Of a stretch of 64,000 nt of DNA, positions 44,397-53,349 are shown piece after piece; positions within the stretch are counted from its first letter, which is position 1; each line of letters begins with the position of its first letter. The DNA is from an uncultured Dehalococcoidia bacterium (GTDB taxonomy: Bacteria; Chloroflexota; Dehalococcoidia; Lucifugimonadales; CATQGZ01): NCBI GenBank assembly GCA_958295685.1, contig OY282365.1:1-64000 (forward strand), in the 5' to 3' direction. The notes beneath the pieces were generated by a model, which saw nothing but the letters and a program-made list of their open reading frames with translations, was not told where the DNA came from and ran no database searches. Made by a program: the position numbers and the translations under genes.

Positions 44397-44460
44397 TACG
44401 GTCCGGATCCGCCCGGCCCGCCCGGGCGCCACAGCGTTACAGACCCACCGCGAGGTTTGG

Positions 44461-46890
44461 ATGAAAGCCCCCCTGTCCTGGATCACACAGTACGTCCCGG
44501 TCGACCTGCCGCCCCAGGAGGTCGCTCACAGGCTGACGATGGCCGGGAACGAGGTCGACGATATAACGGTGACCGGAGACTGGGACCGTGAAAGGGTGGT
44601 CGTGGGCCGGGTGCTGGAGGTGAAGCGCCACCCCAACGCGGACAGGCTCACCATTCCGACGGTGGAACTGGGAGACGGAAAGACCGCTGCGGTCGTGTGC
44701 GGCGCGCCCAACGTGGCCGCCGGCCAGAAGGTGGCTTTCGCCCACGAGGGAGCGCGGCTGTTCAGCGCCAGGTCGGGCAGGGTGGAGGCCCTGCGACCGG
44801 CTAACATCAGGGGCGTCGTCTCGTCCGGGATGGTCTGCTCCGAGATCGAGCTCGGCCTGGGTGACGACCACGGGGGCATCCTGGTTCTCGACGACGACGC
44901 CCCTGTCGGGACGCCGCTGGCCGACTATCTGGGCGACGCCGTGCTGGACATGAACGTTACCCCGAACCGGCCCGACTGTCTCTCCATCATGGGCATAGCC
45001 CGCGAAGTGGCGGCCCTCACCGGCCGCGAGGCTGTGGAGCCCGACTCATCCTACCTGGAGAGTGAGGTCCCAATCGAGGACGTCGTGGACATCGAAGTGG
45101 TCGACACGGACCTCTGCCGCCGTTACACGGCGTCCCTGGTGACCGGCGTCAGCATCGGGCCGTCGCCGAAATGGCTGCAGGACGCGCTAATCAAGGCGGA
45201 CCAGCGCCCGATCAACAACGTCGTCGACGTGACGAACTACGTCATGCTCGAATACGGACAGCCCCTTCACGCGTTCGACTTCGACAAGGTCAAGGACGCG
45301 AAGATAGTCGTGCGAAGAGCGCGCGCGGGAGAGAGGCTGCTGACCCTGGACGGCGAGGACAGAGCGCTGGTCCCGCCCATGCTGACCATAGCCGATTCGT
45401 CCGACGCCATCGGCCTGGCGGGTGTGATCGGCGGAGCCGAAACCCAGATGACGGAGGCCACCACCGCCGTTCTGCTCGAGTCGGCGAACTTCGACGCCGT
45501 CAATACGCGCCGCACGGGCGCCGCGCTCCGGCTGAGCACCGGCGCATCGTACAGGTTCGAGCGAGGCCTCCGCGCCGAGCTGGCGCCTCTTGCCCTGCGC
45601 CGCGCCACGAAGCTAATCCTGGAAGTCGCGGGCGGGCAGGCCGCAAAGGGTATCGTGGACGTCTACCCAGGGGAGGAGGAGCCTCCCGCCATCACCCTCA
45701 CGCGGGAGCGGATTCGCAAGGTGCTGGGCATCGACCCGGACGTGTCTGAGACCGCCGGAGCGCTGAAGTCGCTCGGTTTCGCGGTCGTCGAGCCGGTAGG
45801 CGGCGCCGTTGCGGTGAAGGTCCCTTACTGGCGCACGGACGTCGCTATTGAAGACGACCTCGTGGAGGAGCTGGCGCGGATCCGCGGCTACGACAGCATC
45901 CCCACCACGGCGATAACGACTGCCATCCCACACCACAGCCCGCAGCCTATGCTGGACATGAAGGACAGGATGAGGGACGTGCTGGCGGCGGCCGGCATGT
46001 GCGAGATGATCTCCTACTCGCTGACCAGCCCGGGCGAGCTTGACGGAGCTGCCGCGCTGGGGAACGGGCCGGAGCCGCTCATGATAGCCAACCCGATGAG
46101 CGGCGAGCAGTCGTGCCTCAGGACCTCGCTGAGGGCCGGCGTGTTGTCATGCCTTGCGTCCAATCTCAGGGTATCGCGGAACGAGGGTGTCAGGACGTTC
46201 GAAATCGGACGTGTCTACATACCAAGAGGGAAGTCGGCGGAGTACGGCCTTCCCGAGGAACGGGAGATGCTGGTCGGGGTGATGGCGGGGCCCCGTGAGC
46301 CTGTCTCGTGGGGAACGCGGAGCGGCGATATGGACTTCTATGACGCGAAGGGGGTGCTGGAGTCTGCGCTGGCCCAGATTCGCCTGGAAGCGGCGTTCGA
46401 GAAGGACACAGACCCGTCGCTGCATCCGGGAAGAACCGCCAGAGTGTCGTCAGGCAGCGTCGCCCTGGGCGTCGTCGGGGAAGTCCATCCGAGCGTGCTG
46501 GAGCGGTTCGGCATCGAAGACGCGGCCGTGGCCCTGTTCGAGATAGACGTCGAGTCGCTGCTGGAGTCGTCCCAGGAGGCCGGCGGCTACAGCCCGCCCA
46601 ACCGCTACCCCCAATCGTCGCGGGACCTTGCGCTGACTCTGCCCGCCTCGGTGCCTTCCGCCGCCGTACAGGCCCTGTTGGAGCGTCACAAGCTGATCGC
46701 CCGCAGCATTCCGTTCGACGTCTACTCCGGGGCCGAGCTTCCCCCGGGCAAGAAATCGATCTCGTACCGCGTAGTATTCCAGTCCGAAAAGGGAACGCTC
46801 ACCGCCGAGCAGATCAACAACGCCCAGCGCGACCTTCTCAGGAGGCTGCGGCAGGAGCTCGGCGCCGAGCTTCGCGGCGCGGACTCCTGA
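44461..46890 (+). CDS. pheT: Phenylalanyl-tRNA synthetase beta subunit
   Basis: The 809-residue subunit has the expected order: EMAP-like tRNA-binding domain (RVLEVKRHPNADRLTI, near residue 48), B3/4 editing domain (near 210-370), B5 domain, catalytic-like core, and the C-terminal anticodon-binding FDX-ACB domain (SSRDLALTLPASVPSAAVQALL). Forms an alpha2-beta2 enzyme with PheS. Confidence 0.95.
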   Translation: MKAPLSWITQYVPVDLPPQEVAHRLTMAGNEVDDITVTGDWDRERVVVGRVLEVKRHPNADRLTIPTVELGDGKTAAVVCGAPNVAAGQKVAFAHEGARLFSARSGRVEALRPANIRGVVSSGMVCSEIELGLGDDHGGILVLDDDAPVGTPLADYLGDAVLDMNVTPNRPDCLSIMGIAREVAALTGREAVEPDSSYLESEVPIEDVVDIEVVDTDLCRRYTASLVTGVSIGPSPKWLQDALIKADQRPINNVVDVTNYVMLEYGQPLHAFDFDKVKDAKIVVRRARAGERLLTLDGEDRALVPPMLTIADSSDAIGLAGVIGGAETQMTEATTAVLLESANFDAVNTRRTGAALRLSTGASYRFERGLRAELAPLALRRATKLILEVAGGQAAKGIVDVYPGEEEPPAITLTRERIRKVLGIDPDVSETAGALKSLGFAVVEPVGGAVAVKVPYWRTDVAIEDDLVEELARIRGYDSIPTTAITTAIPHHSPQPMLDMKDRMRDVLAAAGMCEMISYSLTSPGELDGAAALGNGPEPLMIANPMSGEQSCLRTSLRAGVLSCLASNLRVSRNEGVRTFEIGRVYIPRGKSAEYGLPEEREMLVGVMAGPREPVSWGTRSGDMDFYDAKGVLESALAQIRLEAAFEKDTDPSLHPGRTARVSSGSVALGVVGEVHPSVLERFGIEDAAVALFEIDVESLLESSQEAGGYSPPNRYPQSSRDLALTLPASVPSAAVQALLERHKLIARSIPFDVYSGAELPPGKKSISYRVVFQSEKGTLTAEQINNAQRDLLRRLRQELGAELRGADS

Positions 46891-46905
46891 GCCGGGCGCC
46901 ATCGA

Positions 46906-48201
46906 ATGTACGAGCACGTGCACAGACACGACCACGAGAGCATGATCAGCGTCGAGGACGCGCTGGAGCGCATCCTCGACGTCGTCCATGTCCTCGAACC
47001 GGAAGAGACCCCCATCTTGGACGCCCTCGGCCAAGTTCTCGCAGAGGACGTGGTGTCTCCCCTAGACGTTCCTCCCCTGGACAACTCGGCGATGGACGGA
47101 TACGCGGTGAGGTCGGACGACCTGGAGACGGCCCGGCCCGACTCTCCGGTGGTCTTGAGGGTCACGGGTTCCATCGCCGCCGGCGAGCTGCCGTCCACTG
47201 CGGTGGAGAGTGGGACCGCGGTGCGCATCATGACCGGCGCGCCGGTGCCGCCGGGCGCGGATTCGGTCGTGCCGTTCGAGGACACGGACGAAGAGGAGCG
47301 CGGTGCGTATGCGGAGCGTCCGTCCGAGATCGGCGTGCTGGGCCGGGTTCCCCCCTCTGCCCACGTCCGGGCCGCGGGGCAGGACGTGGGCAGAGGGGAG
47401 ACCGTGCTGAGCAGAGGTTCCGTCCTGCGTCCCCCGGAGGTCGGGCTGCTCGCCTCCCTCGGTCTCAGAGCCGTCAGCGTGATTCGCAGGCCCAGAGTCG
47501 CCGTGCTGGCCACGGGGGACGAGCTCGTGGAGCCCGGGCAGGAGGCCGGCGCGGGCCGCATATACGATAGCAACAGCTACAGCGTGGGCGCGGCGGTTCG
47601 CCGCTGCGGAGGGATACCCGTGATGCTGGGTATAGCGGGCGACAATCTCGACTCCTTGGACCGCAAGATACGGCAGGGCTTGGAGTCTGATATACTCGTC
47701 ACCTCCGCAGGCGTCTCGAAGGGTGACTACGACGTGGTGAAGGACGTTCTGGCCCGGAGGGGAATGATCAACTTCTGGTCGGTGAGGATGAGGCCGGCCA
47801 AACCCTTGGCCTTCGGAGTGTTCACGGCAGACGGAGGCCGGCGGGTCCCTCACCTCGGACTGCCCGGCAACCCAGTGAGCGCTCTGGTAGCCTTCGAACA
47901 GTTCGGCAGGGCGGCCATCCACAAGATGCTCGGACGCGCCGCCCGCCCCAGGCAGACGATAAAGGCGGTTCTGGACGAGCCCATACACAACCCTGACGGC
48001 CGCCGCGTCTATGCCAGGGCGGTCGTAACCAGGAAGGACGGAATCTATCGAGTGCGGCTGACCGGCAATCAGAGCTCCAACCTGCTGACGTCGATGACGA
48101 GAGCGAACGCTCTTGCCATCTGTCCCGAGGACCTGCCGGTGAAACCGGCGGGAGAGGTGGTCGACGTGCAGATACTGGACTGGACAGAGGAGGCGTATTG
48201 A
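46906..48201 (+). CDS. moeA: Molybdopterin molybdenumtransferase
   Basis: Inserts molybdenum into molybdopterin during cofactor synthesis. Motifs: PPLDNSAMDGYAVRSDDL near residue 57, TGAPVPPGADSVVPFEDT, VLATGDELVEPG near 203, SAGVSKGDYDVVKDVL, and HLGLPGNPVSALVAFE near 321. The 431-residue length is normal. Lies 15 bases after pheT; overlaps the next unknown gene by four bases. No other moa/moe genes are in the window. Confidence 0.93.
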   Translation: MYEHVHRHDHESMISVEDALERILDVVHVLEPEETPILDALGQVLAEDVVSPLDVPPLDNSAMDGYAVRSDDLETARPDSPVVLRVTGSIAAGELPSTAVESGTAVRIMTGAPVPPGADSVVPFEDTDEEERGAYAERPSEIGVLGRVPPSAHVRAAGQDVGRGETVLSRGSVLRPPEVGLLASLGLRAVSVIRRPRVAVLATGDELVEPGQEAGAGRIYDSNSYSVGAAVRRCGGIPVMLGIAGDNLDSLDRKIRQGLESDILVTSAGVSKGDYDVVKDVLARRGMINFWSVRMRPAKPLAFGVFTADGGRRVPHLGLPGNPVSALVAFEQFGRAAIHKMLGRAARPRQTIKAVLDEPIHNPDGRRVYARAVVTRKDGIYRVRLTGNQSSNLLTSMTRANALAICPEDLPVKPAGEVVDVQILDWTEEAY

Positions 48202-48683
48202 AGTCTATGTACGAAGCAGCGGACAGGCACCAGAGCGGCGCGCAGGATGAATCCGGGCCGCCCCCTCGATACGTCGTCGATCTCAGCAAGAAGAAAACCT
48301 CCACGAGATCGGTTCCTCACCTGATCTCCAGACGGCGGTGCTACGCCTGCCGCCAGGCAGACGACGATCCAAGCCCAAAGTCGAATCCCAGGCGGTTTAT
48401 TCGGACGATCGTCGATCACTGCTGCCAAACCCCTGATTACCTGCTGGGGGACACTCCTCTCAAGGAGGCGATCTTCAGGGTCATACTGGCAGGGGGAAAC
48501 CGGGAGACCACGCCCGAGGAGATCAGCGAGGCGCTGTCCAAGCAGTGGTCGAACACCGCCTATCCCAGAGACACCTCCCCGAATATGATACGAGCGCTGA
48601 TAGTCAGGAGCGAGTCATACTGCATCGTCAGGGTGGCGGAGGCGGAGGCAGAAGCCGAGGAAGGGGAGGTTTCTGCGGATTGA
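48198..48683 (+). CDS. Unknown 161-residue protein coupled to moeA
   Basis: The TTG start overlaps the moeA stop. A CYAC pair (RRRCYACRQ, near residue 47) and HCCQTPDYLLGDTPLKEAIFRVILAG followed by TTPEEISEALSKQW suggest a small winged-helix-like or DNA-binding protein with a possible metal site. The C-terminus is very acidic (EAEAEAEEGE). Family not recognised. Confidence 0.65.
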   Translation: MKSMYEAADRHQSGAQDESGPPPRYVVDLSKKKTSTRSVPHLISRRRCYACRQADDDPSPKSNPRRFIRTIVDHCCQTPDYLLGDTPLKEAIFRVILAGGNRETTPEEISEALSKQWSNTAYPRDTSPNMIRALIVRSESYCIVRVAEAEAEAEEGEVSAD

Positions 48684-48798
48684 AGGTCGGCGCACGGTTG
48701 GGCGGTCGTGTCTCCCTGCTACGGAACCTCGTAGACCCCATCGTCCACGGCTCATAATACGGGAAGACCGGCCCCGAAGTATCAGGCGTGGCTTGGGG

Positions 48799-48942
48799 TT
48801 AGTCCTCGTCCCTGGGCTTCCGTATCTTCCGTATCACCTCGACGTCGGTCGGGGCGGTCTCGGTCAGGGGCGCGACCACCACCCTGGGCGCCTTCTTCTT
48901 AGCCTTCTTAGCCTCGCGCCGCGGCTTATGTCCCTTCGGCAC
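48799..48942 (-). CDS. Small basic protein (47 aa), lineage-restricted type
   Basis: From GTG 48942 (GGGAGGTGG just upstream) the product starts MPKGHKPRREAKKAKKKAP and ends with IRKIRKPRDED. Lysine/arginine-rich and probably nucleic-acid- or ribosome-associated. I believe similar short MPKG/MPRG proteins are frequent in Chloroflexota, but cannot confirm it here. Confidence 0.6.
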   Translation of the reverse strand: MPKGHKPRREAKKAKKKAPRVVVAPLTETAPTDVEVIRKIRKPRDED

Positions 48943-49174
48943 GTCCCACCTCCCATGCGTGTCCTGGGCGGATGGCCCAGACAGAGTTTATGTGAACTCC
49001 CGCCGTCGTGTAAAGGCCGGGGGTACTGGTCGTAACAGTTCAGAGTCGATGAGGTGAAGCGAGGAGCCTGCGGGATTCGATAAGGGGGTTAGGACCCAGC
49101 AACTCCCGTTGCGTGCGCAGTTTGTGGTTCGCGGTCTTGTGAAGGCCGCATGGCGGCCAGCCGGCATGAGGTGG

Positions 49175-49246
49175 CTCCGCAGGCTGGATTCGAACCAGCG
49201 ACCCGTCGGTTAACAGCCGACTGCTCTACCGCTGAGCTACTGCGGA
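49175..49246 (-). tRNA. tRNA-Asn (GTT)
   Basis: On the minus strand a complete cloverleaf: 7-bp acceptor TCCGCAG/CTGCGGA, D-arm TAGCTCAGCGGTAGAGC, anticodon arm with loop CTGTTAA (anticodon GTT), T-arm GGTTCGAATCC, discriminator G. The final CCA is not encoded (GCC then T). The flanking region 48943-49174 shows no other gene. Confidence 0.95.
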
Positions 49247-49362
49247 GCGCCTAGGGTTGGCCGGCCTCGCACGTCATCAGCCGACCTGTATGATTCTATC
49301 ATTCCCGCGTGTTCCCGGCGAGTTGGTGACCCCAGCCCTCTTCCGGGCGGTCGATGCCGCGC

Positions 49363-50193
49363 CTAGATGGACAGGTTGTCGATCAGCCTGGTCTTCCCGA
49401 TCCATACGGCCAGCGAGGCCACGGCGGGGCCGTCTATCGTGTCCAATTCTTCGAGGGATTCGGGGTCGGCGACGCTCACGTAGTCTACGGCTGCCAGCGG
49501 CTCGCGCGCAATCAGCTTTTCCATCTCCTCCCTGATCCGCCTGGGGTCCGCAACCCCTTCGCCGCGCAGCCGCGCAGCCGTCCGGAGCGCCAGATGGAGG
49601 ACGGCGGCCGCGGCGCGCTCTTTCGGGTTCAGATAGGCGTTCCGACTGCTGAAGGCCAGTCCGTCGGGCTCGCGTACCGTCGGGGTCACGACGACCTCCG
49701 CTCCGAGGTTGAGGTCGGCCGTCATTCGTTTCACGACGACGGTCTGCTGTAGGTCCTTCCTGCCGAAGTATGCCCTGTCGGGCCGGACGATCGAGAGCAG
49801 CTTGCAGACCACGGTGGCAACGCCTCGGAAGTGTCCGGGACGTGACTTTCCTTCCAGGCAGTCGGAGAGGGCGCCGACTTCCACGCGGGTGTCGAACCCG
49901 TCCGGGTACATCTCGCCCGTCGAGGGAGTAAAAGCGAGGTCGACCCCTTCGTCTTCCAGTATCGCCAGGTCGGAGGTCATGTCTCGCGGGTACGTCGAGA
50001 AGTCGTCCTGCGGGCCGAATTGCGCCGGATTGACGAAGATGCTTGCCGCCAGAGTCGAGTTTTCGCGCTGCGCTCTTCTGATCAGCGCGAGGTGTCCCTC
50101 GTGGAGACCGCCCATCGTGGGGACGAATCCCAGGGGGCGGTTCACGAGACGGAGCGCTTCCCTCATTGTGGCCACGGTATCCGCGACCTTCAC
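49363..50193 (-). CDS. panC: Pantothenate synthetase
   Basis: Joins pantoate and beta-alanine using ATP. Motifs: GFVPTMGGLHEGHLALIRRA near residue 22 (ATP-binding HIGH-like), SIFVNPAQFGPQDDFSTYPRD, GHFRGVATVVCKL, YFGRKDLQQTVVVKRM and FSSRNAYLNPKERAAA. The GTG at 50193 overlaps the panB stop (GTGA) and gives 276 residues, the normal size. Confidence 0.95.
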   Translation of the reverse strand: MKVADTVATMREALRLVNRPLGFVPTMGGLHEGHLALIRRAQRENSTLAASIFVNPAQFGPQDDFSTYPRDMTSDLAILEDEGVDLAFTPSTGEMYPDGFDTRVEVGALSDCLEGKSRPGHFRGVATVVCKLLSIVRPDRAYFGRKDLQQTVVVKRMTADLNLGAEVVVTPTVREPDGLAFSSRNAYLNPKERAAAAVLHLALRTAARLRGEGVADPRRIREEMEKLIAREPLAAVDYVSVADPESLEELDTIDGPAVASLAVWIGKTRLIDNLSI

Positions 50194-51074
50194 GAGTCTT
50201 CTCCCGGCGGTCCCTGCGTCGGGTCCTGCCTGCCCCTGATCCCGTCCAGGGCTGCGCGCTTCATCTTGAAGCTCTCCGCTTCGGACGGGAACCGCCCTTC
50301 GCCGACGTCGGCTACGTAAGCGGACACCGCCGCCATGGCATCGCGGCTCAGCTGGGCATAGAGGCGGACGTGCCTTGGGAGGTGGTCGACGTGGATGCCG
50401 ACTTCGAGGAGGCCGAGGATGTCGTGAGAGACCTGCACCTGACCGTCGCAGTGGGGGCCCGCTCCGATCCCTATCGTCGGGATTTTCAGCTTCTCGGTAA
50501 TGATTCCGGCGAGACGGGCAGGCACCAGTTCCAGCACGATCGAGTAGGCTCCCGCATCCTGGAGAGCGAGCGCATCCTCGACGAGACGGCCTGCGTCCTC
50601 GGCCGAGTTTCCCTGGAGCGTGTGACCTCCGAGTCGGTTGATCGACTGCGGGGTGAGTCCGAGGTGACCCATCACGGGTATGCCCGCCTCTGAGAGGCGG
50701 CGAACGGTCTGGGCCATCTGCCGTCCGCCCTCCAGCTTGACCGACTGCGCTCCGCCCTCGCTGAGCATCCTGCCCGCGTTCCGCAGGGTCTCGTCTTCGT
50801 TGATCCGGCAGCTCATGAAGGGCATGTCTGCGATTACGTGGGTGGCGCTCGTGCCCCTGACGACGGCTCTGACGTGGTGGAGCATCTCGTCCATCGTGAC
50901 CGGCACGGTGCTGTCGTAGCCGAGGATGCACTGTGCGAGGCTGTCGCCGACCAGAATGAATCTGACGCCCGCCGCCTCTAGGAGCTTCGCCCACGTGTGG
51001 TCGTATGCGGTAAGCAGGGGGATCTTTTCCGCCCTGTCCTTCATCTGCTGCATGTCCCGGACGGTCACGCGCAT
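50190..51074 (-). CDS. panB: 3-methyl-2-oxobutanoate hydroxymethyltransferase
   Basis: Makes ketopantoate from 2-oxoisovalerate and methylenetetrahydrofolate. Motifs: ITAYDHTWAKLLEAAGV-type start, LVGDSLAQCILGYDSTVPVT near residue 41, KLEGGRQMAQTVRRL, GHLGLTPQSINRLGG near 136 and IGIGAGPHCDGQVQVSHDIL. The 294-residue length is typical. Substrate comes from the ilv pathway at the other end of the window. Confidence 0.95.
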   Translation of the reverse strand: MRVTVRDMQQMKDRAEKIPLLTAYDHTWAKLLEAAGVRFILVGDSLAQCILGYDSTVPVTMDEMLHHVRAVVRGTSATHVIADMPFMSCRINEDETLRNAGRMLSEGGAQSVKLEGGRQMAQTVRRLSEAGIPVMGHLGLTPQSINRLGGHTLQGNSAEDAGRLVEDALALQDAGAYSIVLELVPARLAGIITEKLKIPTIGIGAGPHCDGQVQVSHDILGLLEVGIHVDHLPRHVRLYAQLSRDAMAAVSAYVADVGEGRFPSEAESFKMKRAALDGIRGRQDPTQGPPGEDS

Positions 51075-52012
51075 TTTGGCTGCTCTCCTTGATTGGTCTC
51101 CGGCTGGGGATGGTTGGGAGAGGGTGGGCCCTCTCTGAACTCTTCGAGCATCTTCCGTATCTCGGCCGCTCGCCGCTCGTCGATCGGCCCTCTCTCCAGC
51201 GCAAAGGGGAGTCCTGCGAGCGCGAGCTCGCAGTAGAGCGGCAGGTACTGGGGGGCGCGCTCGGCCAGGGCGTCGAGGTGCTTCCGGACCGTTCCTGCGT
51301 CGCCTCGGACGTATGGGCCGGCGACCGCGCCGGGGACTCCTGATGCGTCAAGGTTGACGGACACCTGGCGCATCATGGGGGCCAGCGCCTTCACTCCCTC
51401 GGCCCTGCTGAACCCGAAGGTTTCCCATAGCTGCGCCGACACCGCGCCGAGGGCGGTGAGCAGGTTCCCCATCAACACGCCGGTCAGGTGGTAGATCGGT
51501 TTGTCCTCGGCCCGCAGGAATATGGGGTTGGCCCCGATCGCCTCCGCCGCCTCGCTCAGGTAGCTCCTCATCTCGCCCTCGGCCTCTATGCCGAAGGTGG
51601 CGCCCGGGAGGCTCTCGACGCCGTTCTCGGCGGACGACACGGCCTGCAGGGGATGGAATGCGCCCGGGACGGCGCCCACGGCGACGGGGGCGGCGAGCAC
51701 GTCCAGGGACGCGACTCCCGAGCAGTGGACGACACCCTGTCCCGCTCTCCATCGGATGTCGGAGGCCACCTGGCGTATGGCGTCGTCGGGGGTGGTCACG
51801 AACAGGATGTCCACTCGGTCCGCGGCCTCCTGGGGGGTTCGGTACGCGACGGCGTCCGGCGCGAGTCTGGCGAGTCGGCGTGCCGAGTCGAACGCGCGGC
51901 TGGCGGCAGCGGCGACGGGATAGCCCGCTGTCGACAGCGCGGCCGCGAGCGAGCATCCGACCCTGCCGGCGCCGACGAATCCCAGTCTGGACTCCCTGCT
52001 AAACCGCGCCAT
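51065..52012 (-). CDS. Rossmann/DUF2520 protein, candidate ketopantoate reductase
   Basis: The 315-residue protein has an N-terminal NAD(P)-binding fold (RLGFVGAGRVGCSLAAALS, residues 9-27) and a C-terminal DUF2520 helical domain (KPIYHLTGVLMGNLLTALGA, near residue 175). It overlaps panB by ten bases and no panE is present, so it may reduce ketopantoate to pantoate. This is an inference from position; IlvC could also do that step. Confidence 0.82.
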   Translation of the reverse strand: MARFSRESRLGFVGAGRVGCSLAAALSTAGYPVAAAASRAFDSARRLARLAPDAVAYRTPQEAADRVDILFVTTPDDAIRQVASDIRWRAGQGVVHCSGVASLDVLAAPVAVGAVPGAFHPLQAVSSAENGVESLPGATFGIEAEGEMRSYLSEAAEAIGANPIFLRAEDKPIYHLTGVLMGNLLTALGAVSAQLWETFGFSRAEGVKALAPMMRQVSVNLDASGVPGAVAGPYVRGDAGTVRKHLDALAERAPQYLPLYCELALAGLPFALERGPIDERRAAEIRKMLEEFREGPPSPNHPQPETNQGEQPKCA

Positions 52013-52034
52013 GGGGTTCTCCGTCAGACGCGAA

Positions 52035-52068
52035 AAGCCCTCCCGCCCTGAGGCGAGAAGGCTTCAAT
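52035..52068 (-). terminator. Terminator-like hairpin in the pan operon leader
   Basis: On the minus strand a 13-bp stem with two G-T pairs and a 4-base loop (TCAG) ends in TTTT, just 20-25 bases before the DUF2520 start codon. Placed between the presumed promoter and the first gene, it looks like an attenuator. Upstream leader sequence to about 52180 is structured and GC-rich (GGCGCCGAAGGCGCC at about 52085-52100) but matches no riboswitch I know. Confidence 0.55.
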
Positions 52069-52315
52069 ACGAACAGCAGGCGCGGCGCCTTCGGCGCCCG
52101 CAGGCTCCCGGCGGCGCTTGTGCCAGGATGAGTCACGCTGCTCACCGTTCCGCGAGGATTGGCTGCACCCAAGATGGTAGCAGAGGTTGGCCGCGTCTTT
52201 CAAATTGGGGGGACCGACGCGGTCGATTTACGAATCGCGCGTGCAGGTAGGGGCTGGCACAAGGCCATTCCCTACAGGTTGCGGCGGTGGGGGCAGCCCT
52301 ACGAGTGGGACGCGG

Positions 52316-53218
52316 TCATGCGCGTGGGTGCGAGTTCATGTAGACGTCTCTGGCTTGGGAGCCGGTGACGTGGGTGTATATCTGGGTCGTGGCCGGGCTG
52401 GCATGGCCGAGGAGTTCCTGGACGACTCTGAGGTCGGCGCCGCCTTCGAGCAGGTGGGTGGCGAATGAGTGTCTGAGGGTGTGCGTGTGTACGCCGGAGC
52501 CCAGTCCGACCCTGCCCGCGTACTTTCGGACTTTCTGTTGGATGCTCCGCTGGCTGATCCGTCCGCCCAGGCGATTGAGGAACAGCGCCATGCCGCTGTC
52601 CTTGGATGCGAGCGTGGGCCTCACTTCCCTGAGATAGAGCGCGATGGCGTCTCTGGCCGTCTCTCCGATGAGGACGACACGCTGTTTGGATCCCTTGCCA
52701 GTCACCCTCAGCTCTCTGGAGTGGAGGTTGATCTCCGGCACGTTCAGGTCCCGCGCCTCGCTGACCCTGAGTCCTGCCGAGTAGATCAGCTCCATCAGGG
52801 CTGCGTCGCGGATGCCGAGCGGATCGGACGTGTCCGGCGCCTCGACGAGCCGCTGGGCCTCGTCTTGGGCGAGGAATCTGGGCAGACGGCTGTCCAGCTT
52901 CATGACGCCACGCTTCGGGAGCGGGTCGGCCTGGAGGACGCCTTCCCGGACGAGCCAGGCCAGCAGGGTGCGGAGCGCGCTCAGCTTTCGCGCCACGCTC
53001 GCGCGGACGTATCCCAGGTCGATGAGCCAGGCTAGATAGCCGCGCAGGGCGGCGCGGTCGAGGTCGGCGGGGCCTGCGATGGCGGATCGGGCCATGTAGT
53101 CGTGGAGTGGGCGGACGTCGGTGAGGTAGTTGCGTACCGTGAGCGGCGCCAGGGCCTTCTCGACGCGCAGGTGCTCCTCGAAACGGCCGGCCATCTCGTC
53201 CCAGGCTTTCTCATCCAT
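52316..53218 (-). CDS. xerC: Tyrosine recombinase XerC/XerD
   Basis: Chromosome-dimer-resolving recombinase of 300 residues. N-terminal SAM-like domain (residues 8-95), catalytic domain with arginine in SAGLRVSEARDL, lysine in VTGKGSKQR, HTLRHSFATHLL, LGHASPATTQIYTHV with the nucleophilic tyrosine. Downstream of dprA and topA on the same strand, a common order for xerC. Confidence 0.92.
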   Translation of the reverse strand: MDEKAWDEMAGRFEEHLRVEKALAPLTVRNYLTDVRPLHDYMARSAIAGPADLDRAALRGYLAWLIDLGYVRASVARKLSALRTLLAWLVREGVLQADPLPKRGVMKLDSRLPRFLAQDEAQRLVEAPDTSDPLGIRDAALMELIYSAGLRVSEARDLNVPEINLHSRELRVTGKGSKQRVVLIGETARDAIALYLREVRPTLASKDSGMALFLNRLGGRISQRSIQQKVRKYAGRVGLGSGVHTHTLRHSFATHLLEGGADLRVVQELLGHASPATTQIYTHVTGSQARDVYMNSHPRA

Positions 53219-53349
53219 GCGGACAAGAGTAGCGAGGCTCGGAACGGGAGGCCAAGCCTAGAGAGGGCTACGATTCGGCGCCTTTTCGGGGAGCGGGCTG
53301 CCTGCGCGCCGGCGTTTATCATGGGAGGGCGGTAGAGCCGGGGCGGAGG

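Noticed and set aside
52035..52180. Cobalamin riboswitch in the pan leader
   Set aside because: A GGAACGGTGAG stretch and a GGGAGCCTGC stretch recall the cobalamin consensus, but the core box and spacing do not match and the operon is not cobalamin-related.
52180..52315. Small plus-strand frame and a GTAGGG...CCCTAC hairpin between the pan operon and xerC
   Set aside because: The frame has no ribosome site and overlaps xerC; the hairpin arms are short. It may be a decayed dispersed repeat but is not secure enough to list.
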